This document shows, piece after piece, positions 50,877 through 59,511 of a stretch of DNA of 64,000 bases (positions within the stretch are counted from its first letter, which is position 1; each line of letters starts with the position of its first letter). Source of the stretch: Flavobacterium coralii. Its GTDB lineage: Bacteria > Bacteroidota > Bacteroidia > Flavobacteriales > Flavobacteriaceae. The stretch is taken from positions 103,066 to 167,065 of the forward strand of contig NZ_JAHDIU010000007.1 in assembly GCF_019891545.1 (NCBI RefSeq), read 5' to 3'. The notes below the pieces were generated by a model. It was given only the letters and a program-made list of their open reading frames with translations. It made no database searches and was not told where the DNA came from. The translations under genes were made by a program, and so were the position numbers.

Positions 50877-51365
50877 CTATTCCTCTTTATTGTTCTTCGC
50901 AGGAATTACAATTAAACCAAGGCGCTTCTTCAATCGGAATAATAAAGGGATGTCCTTTCGGAGCAATCTCTTTAATGCCGTTTCTGACGCGGCTCTGACT
51001 GAAAATCCACATGTAGCACCACCAAGGGGAGGCGTTTGAAGAAACTCCTTCCAATGCATTAACAACTCTCTAAAGTCTTCTAAAGAACATGTTCCTAAAA
51101 CGTTTTGTACATCGTCGTCCCAATACTCAATGCCTTTAGGCGTTATAAACGCTATTCCTCCTACATCGTTACTTATATCACTACGACTTAACTTAAATTG
51201 ACCATTAAGAGTCAGATTAACATCTTCTATGATTCCATCGATATCATCTAGATGGTAGTTACTTATAAATGTCATGTCATCATCTGTATCATTACTATAT
51301 TTTCGAACTCTGCCATCAACAACTTTATTAAAAAACTCTATCCCTCGGTTATCTATTATGCTCAT
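50877..51365 (-). CDS. Hypothetical protein, 162 aa
   Basis: I do not recognise a family. The protein is cytoplasmic-looking, acidic in its N-terminal half (DDDMTFISNYHLDDIDGIIED) and basic at the C-terminus (LKRLLRKDIPLLFRLKKRLG). It is AT-rich compared with the suf genes and pairs with another orphan of the same strand 54 bp upstream, so the two may form a small unit acquired by transfer between sufD and the haem locus. Confidence 0.6.
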   Translation of the reverse strand: MSIIDNRGIEFFNKVVDGRVRKYSNDTDDDMTFISNYHLDDIDGIIEDVNLTLNGQFKLSRSDISNDVGGIAFITPKGIEYWDDDVQNVLGTCSLEDFRELLMHWKEFLQTPPLGGATCGFSVRAASETALKRLLRKDIPLLFRLKKRLGLIVIPAKNNKEE

Positions 51366-51419
51366 AATTTTATTTAATTTTTATTCTGTTGCAACATTTT
51401 AATAATTACATATTTTAAG

Positions 51420-52040
51420 CTATTCTGTAATCCCTTTGGGTAGAAAATCTGCATTTAAGTAGTAGTCTATATTCGTAAACCTTTTTTGCAAATCGCTAAT
51501 ATTGTTAAGATCATAATCTTCCCAGTCTTGTTCTTCATCAGATGCCATGTAGGTTAAGTTTAGTAAACTCCCTTCTCTATTATACATAGATTCAAAAATC
51601 CGTCTATAGCCCCATCCTTCAAGATAATCATAATAATATTTTTCTGTACTCTGTATAATCGGTTGTTTATCGACAATATTTAAATCACGGAGGCATATAA
51701 TATTACCTAAAGAATCTAATACCGCCTCTGATAAAAGTACTAACTTGTAGTTTTTATCATATTCTTTATCTAATTCAACAGTATAGTTTCCGATGATTTT
51801 CCTTTCAATAATAGTTATTGAATCCTTTCCTTGATTTGCATAACTCTCAATGATATCATTTTCGTCTTCATCTTCAGCTATATAATATTGTATATCCTCA
51901 ACAACCCCGTTATTTATAGATTCTATTTTTTTAGTAAGCCCTGTATTTTCATCAACCTCAACTTTTTCATATACTTCGGGTAAATCGTCTTCATTAAAGG
52001 TTATAGTTTTGTCATATATATTCCTGTATATTATTTTCAT
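51420..52040 (-). CDS. Hypothetical acidic protein, 206 aa
   Basis: The ATG at 52040 is chosen (MKIIYRNIYDKTITFNED); a GTG at 52058 would add six residues. The protein is acidic and strand-rich (YVEKVEVDENTGLTKKIESIN-like opening, VELDKEYDKNYKLVLLSEAVL), with no signal peptide. I recognise no family. It shares AT-rich composition and orientation with the 162-aa neighbour. Confidence 0.6.
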   Translation of the reverse strand: MKIIYRNIYDKTITFNEDDLPEVYEKVEVDENTGLTKKIESINNGVVEDIQYYIAEDEDENDIIESYANQGKDSITIIERKIIGNYTVELDKEYDKNYKLVLLSEAVLDSLGNIICLRDLNIVDKQPIIQSTEKYYYDYLEGWGYRRIFESMYNREGSLLNLTYMASDEEQDWEDYDLNNISDLQKRFTNIDYYLNADFLPKGITE

Positions 52041-52126
52041 ATGCTTCACTTTAGGCACAAGTTATAGTTTCAAATATAGAAATAATTGAAGGACTTTCAG
52101 CTTCTCTATTTTCTTACAGGATTCTT

Positions 52127-52149
52127 TTATTTAGAATTAATAAAAATAA
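52127..52149 (+). promoter_or_regulatory. Iron-box-like site A upstream of the haem receptor
   Basis: A 23-bp element beginning TTATTTAGAATTAAT and ending AAATAA, a degenerate palindrome. It matches 59369-59391 at 21 of 23 positions and the inverted site at 59328-59350 at 20 of 23. It ends one base before the -33 TTG. Confidence 0.6.
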
Positions 52150-52150
52150 T

Positions 52151-52181
52151 TTGCATATATAAAACCCTGCTTGTAGATTTG
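52151..52181 (+). promoter_or_regulatory. Promoter of the haem receptor operon
   Basis: TTG (52151-52153), 20 bp, TAGATTTG (52174-52181). The start codon is 26 bp downstream. It is flanked by iron-box-like sites on both sides. Confidence 0.7.
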
Positions 52182-52185
52182 CAAT

Positions 52186-52200
52186 TTAGAATCAATCTAA
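52186..52200. promoter_or_regulatory. Palindrome over the receptor transcript start
   Basis: TTAGA-5 nt-TCTAA is a perfect inverted repeat directly behind the -7 box. It shares the TTAGA half-site with site A and is well placed for a repressor. Confidence 0.45.
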
Positions 52201-52206
52201 CAAACA

Positions 52207-54357
52207 ATGCAAATCAGTATAAGGGTTTTAGTGCCTGTACTTTTACTATATACAATCCATACAGTTGCCCAGGAAACTGTTGCCGACACTATCCAGCCTG
52301 CCCTGCTTAATGAAGTAGTGGTAACGGGGCAGATAGAGCCGCAATCCATAAAGAAATCCGTTTTTAATGTAAGGGTAATCTCAGCCGAAGATATCCGCAG
52401 GCAGGCGGGTAACAACCTCGCCGATGTGCTTAATCAATACCTCAATATTATTGTACAGCCGCAAAGCGGAGAAGGGCGTTCTACAGTATCCATGTTCGGG
52501 TTAGACGGGCAATACCTTAAAGTATTGGTAGATAACGTTCCGCTGGTAAGCGATACAGGGCTTGGCAACAATATAGACCTTACCCAGATAAATCTTGACG
52601 ATATAGAGCGCATAGAGATTATAGAGGGCGCTATGGGCGTAACACACGGCGCCAATGCCGTTAGTGGTATAATCAATATCATCACTAAGAAAAGCATCAA
52701 TAACAAGTGGGAAATATCCGCTACAGTACAGGAAGAAACCGTTGGCGATGAGTATAAGCCCTTTTATGATGAAGGCCGCCACATACAGGCACTACGGATA
52801 TCACACAATATAAACGATAACTGGTTTATTTCTGCGGGCGCAAACCGCAATAGTTTTGAAGGATATTTAGGCGGTTTTGGTGGGCGTGAGTTTACTAACA
52901 ATCCAAACAACCCGGCGCAACAGCGCGGCTATAGCTGGCTGCCCAAAGAACAGGTTTTCAGCAACGCTTTGGTGCGCTACCAAAAAGGTAATATCCGCGT
53001 TTTTTACCGCTTTGAGCATTTTGATGAGAACATAGATTTTTATAACCCTATCATATTAAGCCAGTTTGTAGAAGGCACAGGCATATTGCGCTATGCTAAC
53101 GACAGGCGTTATTTTACCGAAAAATTCTACCACCATCTTAATGCCGTGGGCAAGCTGGCGGGGTTAGATTATAATGTTTCGGTTTCACACCAAAAACAAC
53201 AAAGGGATGTCGAGCAGTTCCGCTATTACATACAAACCGATACCGAAGAGCAGAACGCTACACAGCCGTATCAGGAAACAGAAGTACTGCATTCTACCGG
53301 AACGCTTACCAATTTCATTAAAAAAGAAGGTTTTGATTTCCAGGTAGGTTATGAGCTGGTAAATACTTATGGTTACAGTTCTGCCCTTACAGGGAATTTC
53401 AACGATGATAACAATGGTGACGTTAACCTGAATAAAAGGTTGGAAAACTATGATGTTTTCACCGCCGCAGAAGCGCCTGTAACCGAAAGGTTTTCCATAC
53501 GCCCCGGCTTCAGGTATTCGTTCCAGTCAAAATTTGATGACCAGTGGGCGGCTTCTATGGGGTTGCGTTACCTGCTTAATAAAGGATATGAGGCAAGGCT
53601 CAGCTATGGCAGGTCATACCGCACACCCAATTATGAAGAGTTATACACTTATTTTGTTGACAGCAACCACAACCTGCAGGGCAACCCGGAGCTTGACCCT
53701 GAAAGCGGGCACAGTATAGAGGCAAGCCTTAAAAAGCAAACTTTTACAAAAGACCTCCAGCTAAGTAACAGCATTACAGCAGGCTTTATATCGGTATCCG
53801 ACAGGATAGAACTTGCTGTAGTGGCAACCTTTCCGCAGTTCCAGTACCGCTACATCAATATCGACAGCTACAAAATGTGGAACCTTGCCACCACACACCA
53901 ATTGCGGTATAAAGACATCGATGCTAAAGTGGGTGTTTCGGTTACGGGCATATCAAGGGCTATTAATACCGGGCTAACAGTATCAGACGATAAATACCTC
54001 ACCACTTACCAGTTTAACACCAGTATTGGCTATACCATACCAAAATGGGATACACAACTGTCATTTTACTATAAGCACAACGGCAGGCAGCAGCAATATG
54101 TACAGGACAGCTCATTAAGCAATCCGCAGTTCATATTAAACGAAATAGAAGCCTTCGGGCTTATGGATGCCTCGGTACGCAAATCGTTCTTTAAACGCTC
54201 TTTAGATGTTACACTGGGCGCCAGGAACCTGCTGGATGTAGTAAACATACAAAGCAGCCAGGCAGCGGGTGGCACACACAGCGCGGGCACTACCAATATA
54301 CTTATGGGCTACGGTCGCTCTTATTTCCTTAAGCTAACATACAATATCAATATATAA
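52207..54357 (+). CDS. TonB-dependent haem receptor
   Basis: An outer-membrane receptor of 716 aa. A signal peptide (MQISIRVLVPVLLLYTIHTVAQ) is followed by the plug domain (about 35-150: LLNEVVVTGQIEPQS, the plug motif AGNNLADVLNQYLNIIVQPQSGEGRSTVSMFGLDGQYLKVLVDN and IERIEIIEGAMGVTHGANAVSGIINIITK) and a long beta-barrel ending in Y-N-I-N-I. The barrel has SYGRSYRTPNYEELY. The order with a HmuY-like lipoprotein and a haem ABC transporter indicates haem uptake; hmuR would be a reasonable name. TonB itself is not nearby. Confidence 0.92.
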   Translation: MQISIRVLVPVLLLYTIHTVAQETVADTIQPALLNEVVVTGQIEPQSIKKSVFNVRVISAEDIRRQAGNNLADVLNQYLNIIVQPQSGEGRSTVSMFGLDGQYLKVLVDNVPLVSDTGLGNNIDLTQINLDDIERIEIIEGAMGVTHGANAVSGIINIITKKSINNKWEISATVQEETVGDEYKPFYDEGRHIQALRISHNINDNWFISAGANRNSFEGYLGGFGGREFTNNPNNPAQQRGYSWLPKEQVFSNALVRYQKGNIRVFYRFEHFDENIDFYNPIILSQFVEGTGILRYANDRRYFTEKFYHHLNAVGKLAGLDYNVSVSHQKQQRDVEQFRYYIQTDTEEQNATQPYQETEVLHSTGTLTNFIKKEGFDFQVGYELVNTYGYSSALTGNFNDDNNGDVNLNKRLENYDVFTAAEAPVTERFSIRPGFRYSFQSKFDDQWAASMGLRYLLNKGYEARLSYGRSYRTPNYEELYTYFVDSNHNLQGNPELDPESGHSIEASLKKQTFTKDLQLSNSITAGFISVSDRIELAVVATFPQFQYRYINIDSYKMWNLATTHQLRYKDIDAKVGVSVTGISRAINTGLTVSDDKYLTTYQFNTSIGYTIPKWDTQLSFYYKHNGRQQQYVQDSSLSNPQFILNEIEAFGLMDASVRKSFFKRSLDVTLGARNLLDVVNIQSSQAAGGTHSAGTTNILMGYGRSYFLKLTYNINI

Positions 54358-54369
54358 TCACAAGTAACC

Positions 54370-55443
54370 ATGAAAAAAATACTTTTATTTTCACTTGCAA
54401 TGCTCGCGCTGGTGTCTTGCAGCGAAGACGGCAGCAACAGCAATATAGCCCCTATAGAAACGCCTTCTGCAGGAACTGTCTTCGGTACGGCTCAACATCC
54501 TTTAAATATTGGTGGCCCCAACCAGCAAAACCAGGTGTATGTTGACCTTAGCGGAGAAGGAGCAGTTTCTGTAGCGCGCGATAGCTGGGATTTGGGCTTT
54601 TACAGCGGTAATGACTTCCGTGTGGTATTAAACGGTTCGCTGATGATGGCTGCAAAACAGCTTGAAACAACCGATATTACCCTGCCACAGGAAGAAAACC
54701 CTGCTGTTGCCGTTGGTACTTTTCAGCAGGAAAACCTGCAGTATGTAGATAACCCTGACGGAACCCTTAGCGGTACTGCCTTCAGGACTATCGCTGCAAG
54801 CGAGGCAGAAGCTAAGGTATATCTTATCAACCTGGGCCATGCCGTGCCAACTGCCACCCCTGCCGTTGGCTCTGTAAATACTGCCGGCGACCCGCGCGGA
54901 TGGAAGAAAGTTAAAGTATGGAGGGATGGCGATGGCTATAAATTACAATATGCCAATCTTGAAAGCGCATCATTTCAGGAAATTGCAATAGCCAAATCAC
55001 CGGGCTATAACCACACCTTTTTCAGCTTTACTACAGGCATTGTTATCGCTGAGCCGGAGAAAGACAAGTGGGATATGAACTTTACCACGTTTACCAATGA
55101 GGTATTTGATAATTCGGGTGTATCAGCAGGTGCTTATTTCTATTCTGATTTTATTGTGATAAACAGTAAGGCGGGTGTTACAGGCTTTATGGTAGAGGGC
55201 GATAGTGCTGCATATGAATCTTTCACGGCTGCATCTGTACAGGCGGGTAATTACCAGTTTAGCAGTGACCAAAGGGTAATTGGCGCTAACTGGCGTAATG
55301 TTATACCCGTACAGCTATATGATAATGTTTTCTTTGTGCTGAAAGACGGCGCAGGCAATATGTATAAAATTAAGTTTATTTCGATGCTTAACAGTAACGG
55401 AGAAAGGGGATTCCCTGTTTTCCAGTACCAGTTGCTTCAGTAG
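54370..55443 (+). CDS. HmuY-like haem-binding lipoprotein
   Basis: A 357-aa lipoprotein (signal LLFSLAMLALVSCSED, Cys about 17). The mature part matches the HmuY fold: QVYVDLSGEGAVSVARDSWDLGFYSGNDFRVVLNGSLMMAAKQ (about 57-100) and DKWDMNFTTFTNEVF. HmuY proteins of Porphyromonas bind haem at the surface and hand it to the HmuR receptor. It follows the receptor by 12 bp and ends in a terminator. Confidence 0.9.
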   Translation: MKKILLFSLAMLALVSCSEDGSNSNIAPIETPSAGTVFGTAQHPLNIGGPNQQNQVYVDLSGEGAVSVARDSWDLGFYSGNDFRVVLNGSLMMAAKQLETTDITLPQEENPAVAVGTFQQENLQYVDNPDGTLSGTAFRTIAASEAEAKVYLINLGHAVPTATPAVGSVNTAGDPRGWKKVKVWRDGDGYKLQYANLESASFQEIAIAKSPGYNHTFFSFTTGIVIAEPEKDKWDMNFTTFTNEVFDNSGVSAGAYFYSDFIVINSKAGVTGFMVEGDSAAYESFTAASVQAGNYQFSSDQRVIGANWRNVIPVQLYDNVFFVLKDGAGNMYKIKFISMLNSNGERGFPVFQYQLLQ

Positions 55444-55476
55444 TTATATAAATAAGTTAGTTTTTGTTTTAGTTAG

Positions 55477-55501
55477 CCCGGCCCGTGTGCCGGGTTTTTT
55501 T
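55477..55501 (+). terminator. Intrinsic terminator after the HmuY-like gene
   Basis: CCCGGC and GCCGGG form a stem around CCGTGT, followed by a T run. Confidence 0.85.
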
Positions 55502-55507
55502 ATACAT

Positions 55508-55533
55508 AAAAAAACCGCTCTGGGGAGGAGCGG
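55508..55533 (-). terminator. Intrinsic terminator for the haem ABC operon
   Basis: CCGCTC (55515-55520) and GAGCGG (55528-55533) form the stem. On the minus strand the A run becomes a T tail behind the HemS-like gene. Confidence 0.8.
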
Positions 55534-55559
55534 CTTCATCAGGATATATAACCTAATAA

Positions 55560-56597
55560 TTATAAAGAAGCAACTAAATCTCTCCATTCCTGTAATTCAG
55601 GAATGCCCGGCTTTCTTTTGCCAAAGAACTGAACGATAATCTCGCCCATTTCGTTAAACACCTCTATAGCCGTAACCATACCGTCTTCGGTAGGTTTGCG
55701 CACTACCCATGTCTGGGCAATCTTGCTCATGTCAAGGTGCAGGTTAAAGTCAGGGTCCATTACGTTAAACCACTGGTTGTGCCACATGGTTTTGCGCACG
55801 GTGCCGGTATGTATCTGTATATTGCCGCGATTGCCAACAAATACCATTATAGGCAGTTTTTGTGCAGCAGCGCCTTCCAGCATCTTTACTATGACATCTT
55901 TTTCAATCTGTACCGCATAGTCCCCTTCAGGGGCAAGGCGGAGCGCCTGTGTGCGTGTAACGCCATACTTTTTAAGCATCCCGAAAAATGCATGTGTGTC
56001 GTTAAGATTGCGCCACGATTCGCGGAAACCTTCTACATCAATATCGGCATCCGGCTTTTCCTCAAGGTTCAGCGGCACATCTGTTACGGTTTCATCCGTA
56101 CTCTGGTTATCCGACTTATATTTGGCAACAAGTTCCTCAAAGGTGTCCTCGTTGCTGTCTTTTGTCAGGTAGATTTTATGGATGGCAAGTCCGTCCTTAC
56201 CAAAAAACTGGAGGCTTTTCCTGTCGCCGTGCTCACTTTTCTCGGCTACTGCAAAGACTTTATCCCAATGCGAGATAAAAATACGCAGGTCGATATCCTC
56301 GCCTACAAAAAGCCCTGCAAACGGGCTGCTGAAGTCAGGGTTAAGGTATACGCCCTTGCGTTCGTGCACACATTCTTCATTGCGGGTAAGTGCCATAACC
56401 TTACCAAGCTTTTCAACTTCTGTAAGTATATCGGCAAATTGGGGGCGAAGGCGGGTCACGGTGTCGCCAACCTGTGTGGCAACAAGTTCGGCTTCGCTAA
56501 CGCCAAGCTGCTCGGCGGCATTGCGTATGCGAAGGTGCGGGTTTTCGGCTTTAAGCGTTTCCCACTGTGCTTTAAGTGTATTTGTTATAGTATCCAT
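55560..56597 (-). CDS. hemS: HemS/ChuS-like haem-handling protein
   Basis: A 345-aa cytoplasmic protein of the HemS/ChuS/HmuS type, which binds haem and may degrade it or deliver it. Both repeats are visible: first LTEVEKLGKVMALTRNEECVHERKGVYLNP (about 55-85) and second ILMVFVGNRGNIQIHTGTVRK-like VFVGNRGNIQIHTGTV (about 249-264) with the likely haem-ligand His, plus WFNVMDPDFNLHLDM (about 273-287). It is the last gene of the minus-strand operon hmuT-hmuU-hmuV-hemS. Confidence 0.92.
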   Translation of the reverse strand: MDTITNTLKAQWETLKAENPHLRIRNAAEQLGVSEAELVATQVGDTVTRLRPQFADILTEVEKLGKVMALTRNEECVHERKGVYLNPDFSSPFAGLFVGEDIDLRIFISHWDKVFAVAEKSEHGDRKSLQFFGKDGLAIHKIYLTKDSNEDTFEELVAKYKSDNQSTDETVTDVPLNLEEKPDADIDVEGFRESWRNLNDTHAFFGMLKKYGVTRTQALRLAPEGDYAVQIEKDVIVKMLEGAAAQKLPIMVFVGNRGNIQIHTGTVRKTMWHNQWFNVMDPDFNLHLDMSKIAQTWVVRKPTEDGMVTAIEVFNEMGEIIVQFFGKRKPGIPELQEWRDLVASL

Positions 56598-56614
56598 GTG
56601 CTTTGGGTATTGTA

Positions 56615-57391
56615 TTACGTTCCGAATATTATTAATGGGTTTTTATTAACCGGGTTAGGGCATATAGTGCAGGGAAAGTTATATACCCCGCTTATTATTT
56701 CTTTCGTAAAAACCTTATCGGGCACATCATGGCTCACAATCCTGCCTTTTTTCATCAGCAGCACGCGGTCGGCAAACTGCGCAGCAAGGTTAAGGTCGTG
56801 CAGTACCATTACGGCAGTATTGCCGCGGCCTGTAAAGTTTTTTATAGTGTGCAGTATGCGATGCTGGTGTAACACATCAAGGTTATTGAGCGGTTCATCT
56901 AAAAATACCAGCTTGTGCGCCACATCATTATCAAGCTGCGCCAGTACCCTTGCCAGGTGAACACGCTGTTTTTCGCCACCGGAAAGGGTGTTATAGTCGC
57001 GTGCGGCAAGCGTGGTAACATCGGTTTCCTGCATGGCCTTAGCAACGGCATCGTGGTCGGCTTTGTGGGGCGAAGCATTAAAATAAGGGTAACGGCCCAT
57101 CATTACCACATCTTTAACCGATAATGGTATGTCCTGGCTGTTGCTTTGCGAAAATTTAGCCTTGTGGTGCGGCAGCTCTTTTTCGTCCCAGTCTTCAAAA
57201 GTTTTCTTTTTAAAGAAAATAGGCTCTTCGTTTTTGCCCATTTCATTGGCAAGCATGCTTAGAAGGGTAGATTTGCCTGCACCGTTGGGCCCCACAATAA
57301 CAAGAAGTTCGCCATAGCCTACCGAAACATCTATGTTTTGCAGGATGGCAAACTTGCGCTGTGAATATGATATTTTATACGCTTCGAGCAT
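56615..57391 (-). CDS. hmuV: Haem ABC transporter ATP-binding protein
   Basis: A 258-aa ABC ATPase of the FecCD partner type. Walker A is GPNGAGKST (about 34-42), the signature LSGGEKQRVHLARVL (about 138-152), Walker B LVFLDEPLNNLD (about 162-173) and the His switch VLHDLNLAA (about 196-204). It energises haem import through the HmuU permease. It lies 5 bp behind hmuU and 17 bp ahead of hemS. Confidence 0.94.
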   Translation of the reverse strand: MLEAYKISYSQRKFAILQNIDVSVGYGELLVIVGPNGAGKSTLLSMLANEMGKNEEPIFFKKKTFEDWDEKELPHHKAKFSQSNSQDIPLSVKDVVMMGRYPYFNASPHKADHDAVAKAMQETDVTTLAARDYNTLSGGEKQRVHLARVLAQLDNDVAHKLVFLDEPLNNLDVLHQHRILHTIKNFTGRGNTAVMVLHDLNLAAQFADRVLLMKKGRIVSHDVPDKVFTKEIISGVYNFPCTICPNPVNKNPLIIFGT

Positions 57392-57396
57392 AACTC

Positions 57397-58434
57397 TTAC
57401 TGCATTGATTTCCTGTTCTTGACTAAAATGGCAATAAAAATGGGCGCGCCCATAAAAGCGGTAAGTATGCCTATCGGCACTTCTGACGGCGCGGCTATGG
57501 TGCGGCTCACAGTGTCGGCAGCCAGCAGCAGCACGCTGCCCAGTATGGCCGACATCGGTAATATTATATGGTAATTTGATTTAAATATCAGCCTGAGGAT
57601 ATAAGGCACTATAAGCCCAACAAAGCCTATTGTACCGGCAAAAGCTACCGATGTGCCAACCATGAGCGCTGTAAACAGCACAATCTGTTTTTTAATGCGT
57701 TCTACAGGTATGCCCAGGTGCTGTGCATCGCGTTCGCCAAGCATCATGGCATTTAATGCCTTGCCTTTGTTTATTAAAAAAGCATACGATACGACTACTA
57801 TAACGGTAAGTATGGCATTTTTTGTCCATGTGGCGCCGCCCAAGCTGCCCAAGTTCCAAAAGGTAAGGTCTCGCAGTTGCTCTTCTTTACTGATGTAAAT
57901 AAGAAAACCTGTAACTGCAAAGCCAAGCGCTGTTATGGCAACACCCGAAAGCAGCATGATTATCACATTGGTTTTGCCGTTGCTGGTAGATATGCGATAA
58001 ACCGTAACCATTGTGAACAATGCGCCTAAAAATGCCATAAAGCTTAACAGCGAAAAATGGAAAACCTCCGGGATGTATGGCCTTATAGAAGCGCCCAGCA
58101 CAATAGCAAGCGCGGCAAATAATGATGCCCCGCTGGTTATCCCGATAAGGTCGGGTGTGGCAAGAGGGTTTTTAAACATGCCCTGCAGGCACGTTCCCGA
58201 TACTGCCAGTGCACTGCCTATCAGTATAGCCATGCTTATGCGCGGCAGGCGTAAATCCATCATTACAAAACGGTCGCTTTCTGATAATGTGCTGTCATTG
58301 GTAACAAGCCCTTTCAGCACTTCGGCAACCGAATATTTTTCAAAAACATACACACCCATATACAGCGACAGTACCGCTAAAAAAAGTAGTAGTACCGCGC
58401 TGGCAAGCATGTATATCGAAAGTTTATTTTGCAT
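57397..58434 (-). CDS. hmuU: Haem ABC transporter permease (FecCD family)
   Basis: An inner-membrane permease of 345 aa with about nine or ten membrane helices. FecCD signatures are LVTNDSTLSESDRFVMMDLRLPRISMAILIGSALAVSG and IGITSGASLFAALAIVLGA, plus the late VGLIVPYILRLIF. The frame opens at 58518, but that would overlap hmuT by 95 bp; the Met at 58434 (MQNKLSIYML), with an 11-bp overlap, is the likely start. Confidence 0.93.
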   Translation of the reverse strand: MQNKLSIYMLASAVLLLFLAVLSLYMGVYVFEKYSVAEVLKGLVTNDSTLSESDRFVMMDLRLPRISMAILIGSALAVSGTCLQGMFKNPLATPDLIGITSGASLFAALAIVLGASIRPYIPEVFHFSLLSFMAFLGALFTMVTVYRISTSNGKTNVIIMLLSGVAITALGFAVTGFLIYISKEEQLRDLTFWNLGSLGGATWTKNAILTVIVVVSYAFLINKGKALNAMMLGERDAQHLGIPVERIKKQIVLFTALMVGTSVAFAGTIGFVGLIVPYILRLIFKSNYHIILPMSAILGSVLLLAADTVSRTIAAPSEVPIGILTAFMGAPIFIAILVKNRKSMQ

Positions 58435-59314
58435 TTTCCTGAAACTTGCCGTTAAGCGTTGCGGCAGCTTCGCCCAAACGTAGCCCGAACCCAGAAAGCA
58501 GAGCACCATCCATAGCAATGATTTTCTTGTTTTTACCGGCGTTCGTTTTTTCTATACCCTGAATTTTAAGCACACCCTGTTCTCCGCCAAGGCTTTGTAT
58601 GCCCGAGTCGAACATTAGTATAACATCCGGATTGGCCTGTATAAGGGCTTCAGGGGTTAATGGCTTGTAATCTTCAAAATCGGTAACGGCATTTTTACCG
58701 CCTGCAAGTTCTACTACTTTATCAACCGGCGTGTTCTTGCCGCCTACCATAAGTGTACCTGCACCACGCGCATAAATAAACAATACTTTTGGCTGTATTT
58801 TAAGCTGCTCAACACCTTTCAGGTCGGCATCAATCTTATCCTGCAGTTTTTGTGCCCCTTCGCTTTGCAATACGGTTGCTACCTGCCCAATCAGCATTTT
58901 AGTGCCTTCGGCAGTATAGTCCCTGTCAAAAACACGCACATCAACTTTAGCCAGTTTTATCTTTTCGGTAAGTTCCGGGCTAAGGTCTTCGTTGGTGGCT
59001 AAAATAAGTTCCGGCTTTTCTGCCATTAGCGCTTCTATAGATATACTCCTTACATGCCCCAGGTCTTTCGCCGAATCTTTAATGCCTTCAGGGTAGGTAC
59101 TGGTAACATCAACAGCCACTATCTGGTCCTGGTGTCCTAATGCACTTATAATTTCAGTAAGCGCACCGTTTAGGGAGATAATCCTCCTTTTTTCAACTTT
59201 TGCAACAGTGTCGGTAGCCGTTGTGTTTTCTTCAGGAGCCTGTTGCTCTTTTTTACAAGAAGTAGTTGCCAGTATAAGCAAGGCAACAGCCATAAATTTT
59301 GCTATATGCTTCAT
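58424..59314 (-). CDS. hmuT: Haem ABC transporter substrate-binding lipoprotein
   Basis: A 296-aa periplasmic haem-binding lipoprotein. From the Met at 59314 it has signal KFMAVALLILATTSCKK (Cys about 21). The body has RIISLNGALTEIISALGHQDQIVAVD (about 43-68), the helical backbone of class III binding proteins, and GGKNTPVDKVVELAGGKNAVTDFEDYKPLTPEALIQ. The frame extends to 59356, but that start runs into an operator site. It overlaps hmuU by 11 bp. Confidence 0.93.
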   Translation of the reverse strand: MKHIAKFMAVALLILATTSCKKEQQAPEENTTATDTVAKVEKRRIISLNGALTEIISALGHQDQIVAVDVTSTYPEGIKDSAKDLGHVRSISIEALMAEKPELILATNEDLSPELTEKIKLAKVDVRVFDRDYTAEGTKMLIGQVATVLQSEGAQKLQDKIDADLKGVEQLKIQPKVLFIYARGAGTLMVGGKNTPVDKVVELAGGKNAVTDFEDYKPLTPEALIQANPDVILMFDSGIQSLGGEQGVLKIQGIEKTNAGKNKKIIAMDGALLSGFGLRLGEAAATLNGKFQENAK

Positions 59315-59327
59315 TGGTAAATGAATA

Positions 59328-59350
59328 TTGTTTTTATTGAATCTAAATAA
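59328..59350 (-). promoter_or_regulatory. Iron-box-like site C at the hmuT start
   Basis: On the minus strand this reads TTATTTAGATTCAAT and ends AAACAA. It matches site A of the receptor promoter at 20 of 23 positions. It sits between the -7 box and hmuT. Confidence 0.6.
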
Positions 59351-59353
59351 CGG

Positions 59354-59361
59354 CAAATCTA
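59354..59361 (-). promoter_or_regulatory. -7 promoter element of the hmuT operon
   Basis: On the minus strand this is TAGATTTG, the same -7 box as the haem receptor. It is flanked at 3 bp and 7 bp by two iron-box-like sites. No clear TTG element lies upstream. Confidence 0.6.
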
Positions 59362-59368
59362 TAGCTTT

Positions 59369-59391
59369 TTATTTAGAATGAAAAAAAATAA
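59369..59391 (+). promoter_or_regulatory. Iron-box-like site D between hmuT and sufS
   Basis: A 23-bp element beginning TTATTTAGAATGAAA and ending AAATAA. It matches site A at 21 of 23 positions and lies upstream of the hmuT -7 box. Confidence 0.6.
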
Positions 59392-59461
59392 GGCATTAAA
59401 TTGTCATGTTGGGATATTCTTAAAACCATCTTTAAAAATCTGTTTTTAAAAAAACAAGCCG

Positions 59462-59469
59462 TAACTTTG
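59462..59469 (+). promoter_or_regulatory. -7 promoter element of sufS
   Basis: TAACTTTG is a perfect -7 box 42 bp ahead of the sufS start codon. Confidence 0.55.
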
Positions 59470-59511
59470 CAGTTGCTTTTAAAAGCATAATATTATAAAT
59501 CAGCAATTAAG

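Noticed and set aside
55737-56960. A 407-codon open frame on the plus strand
   Set aside because: It runs antisense to the HemS-like and HmuV genes, whose protein motifs are clear. The frame is a shadow of their codon use.
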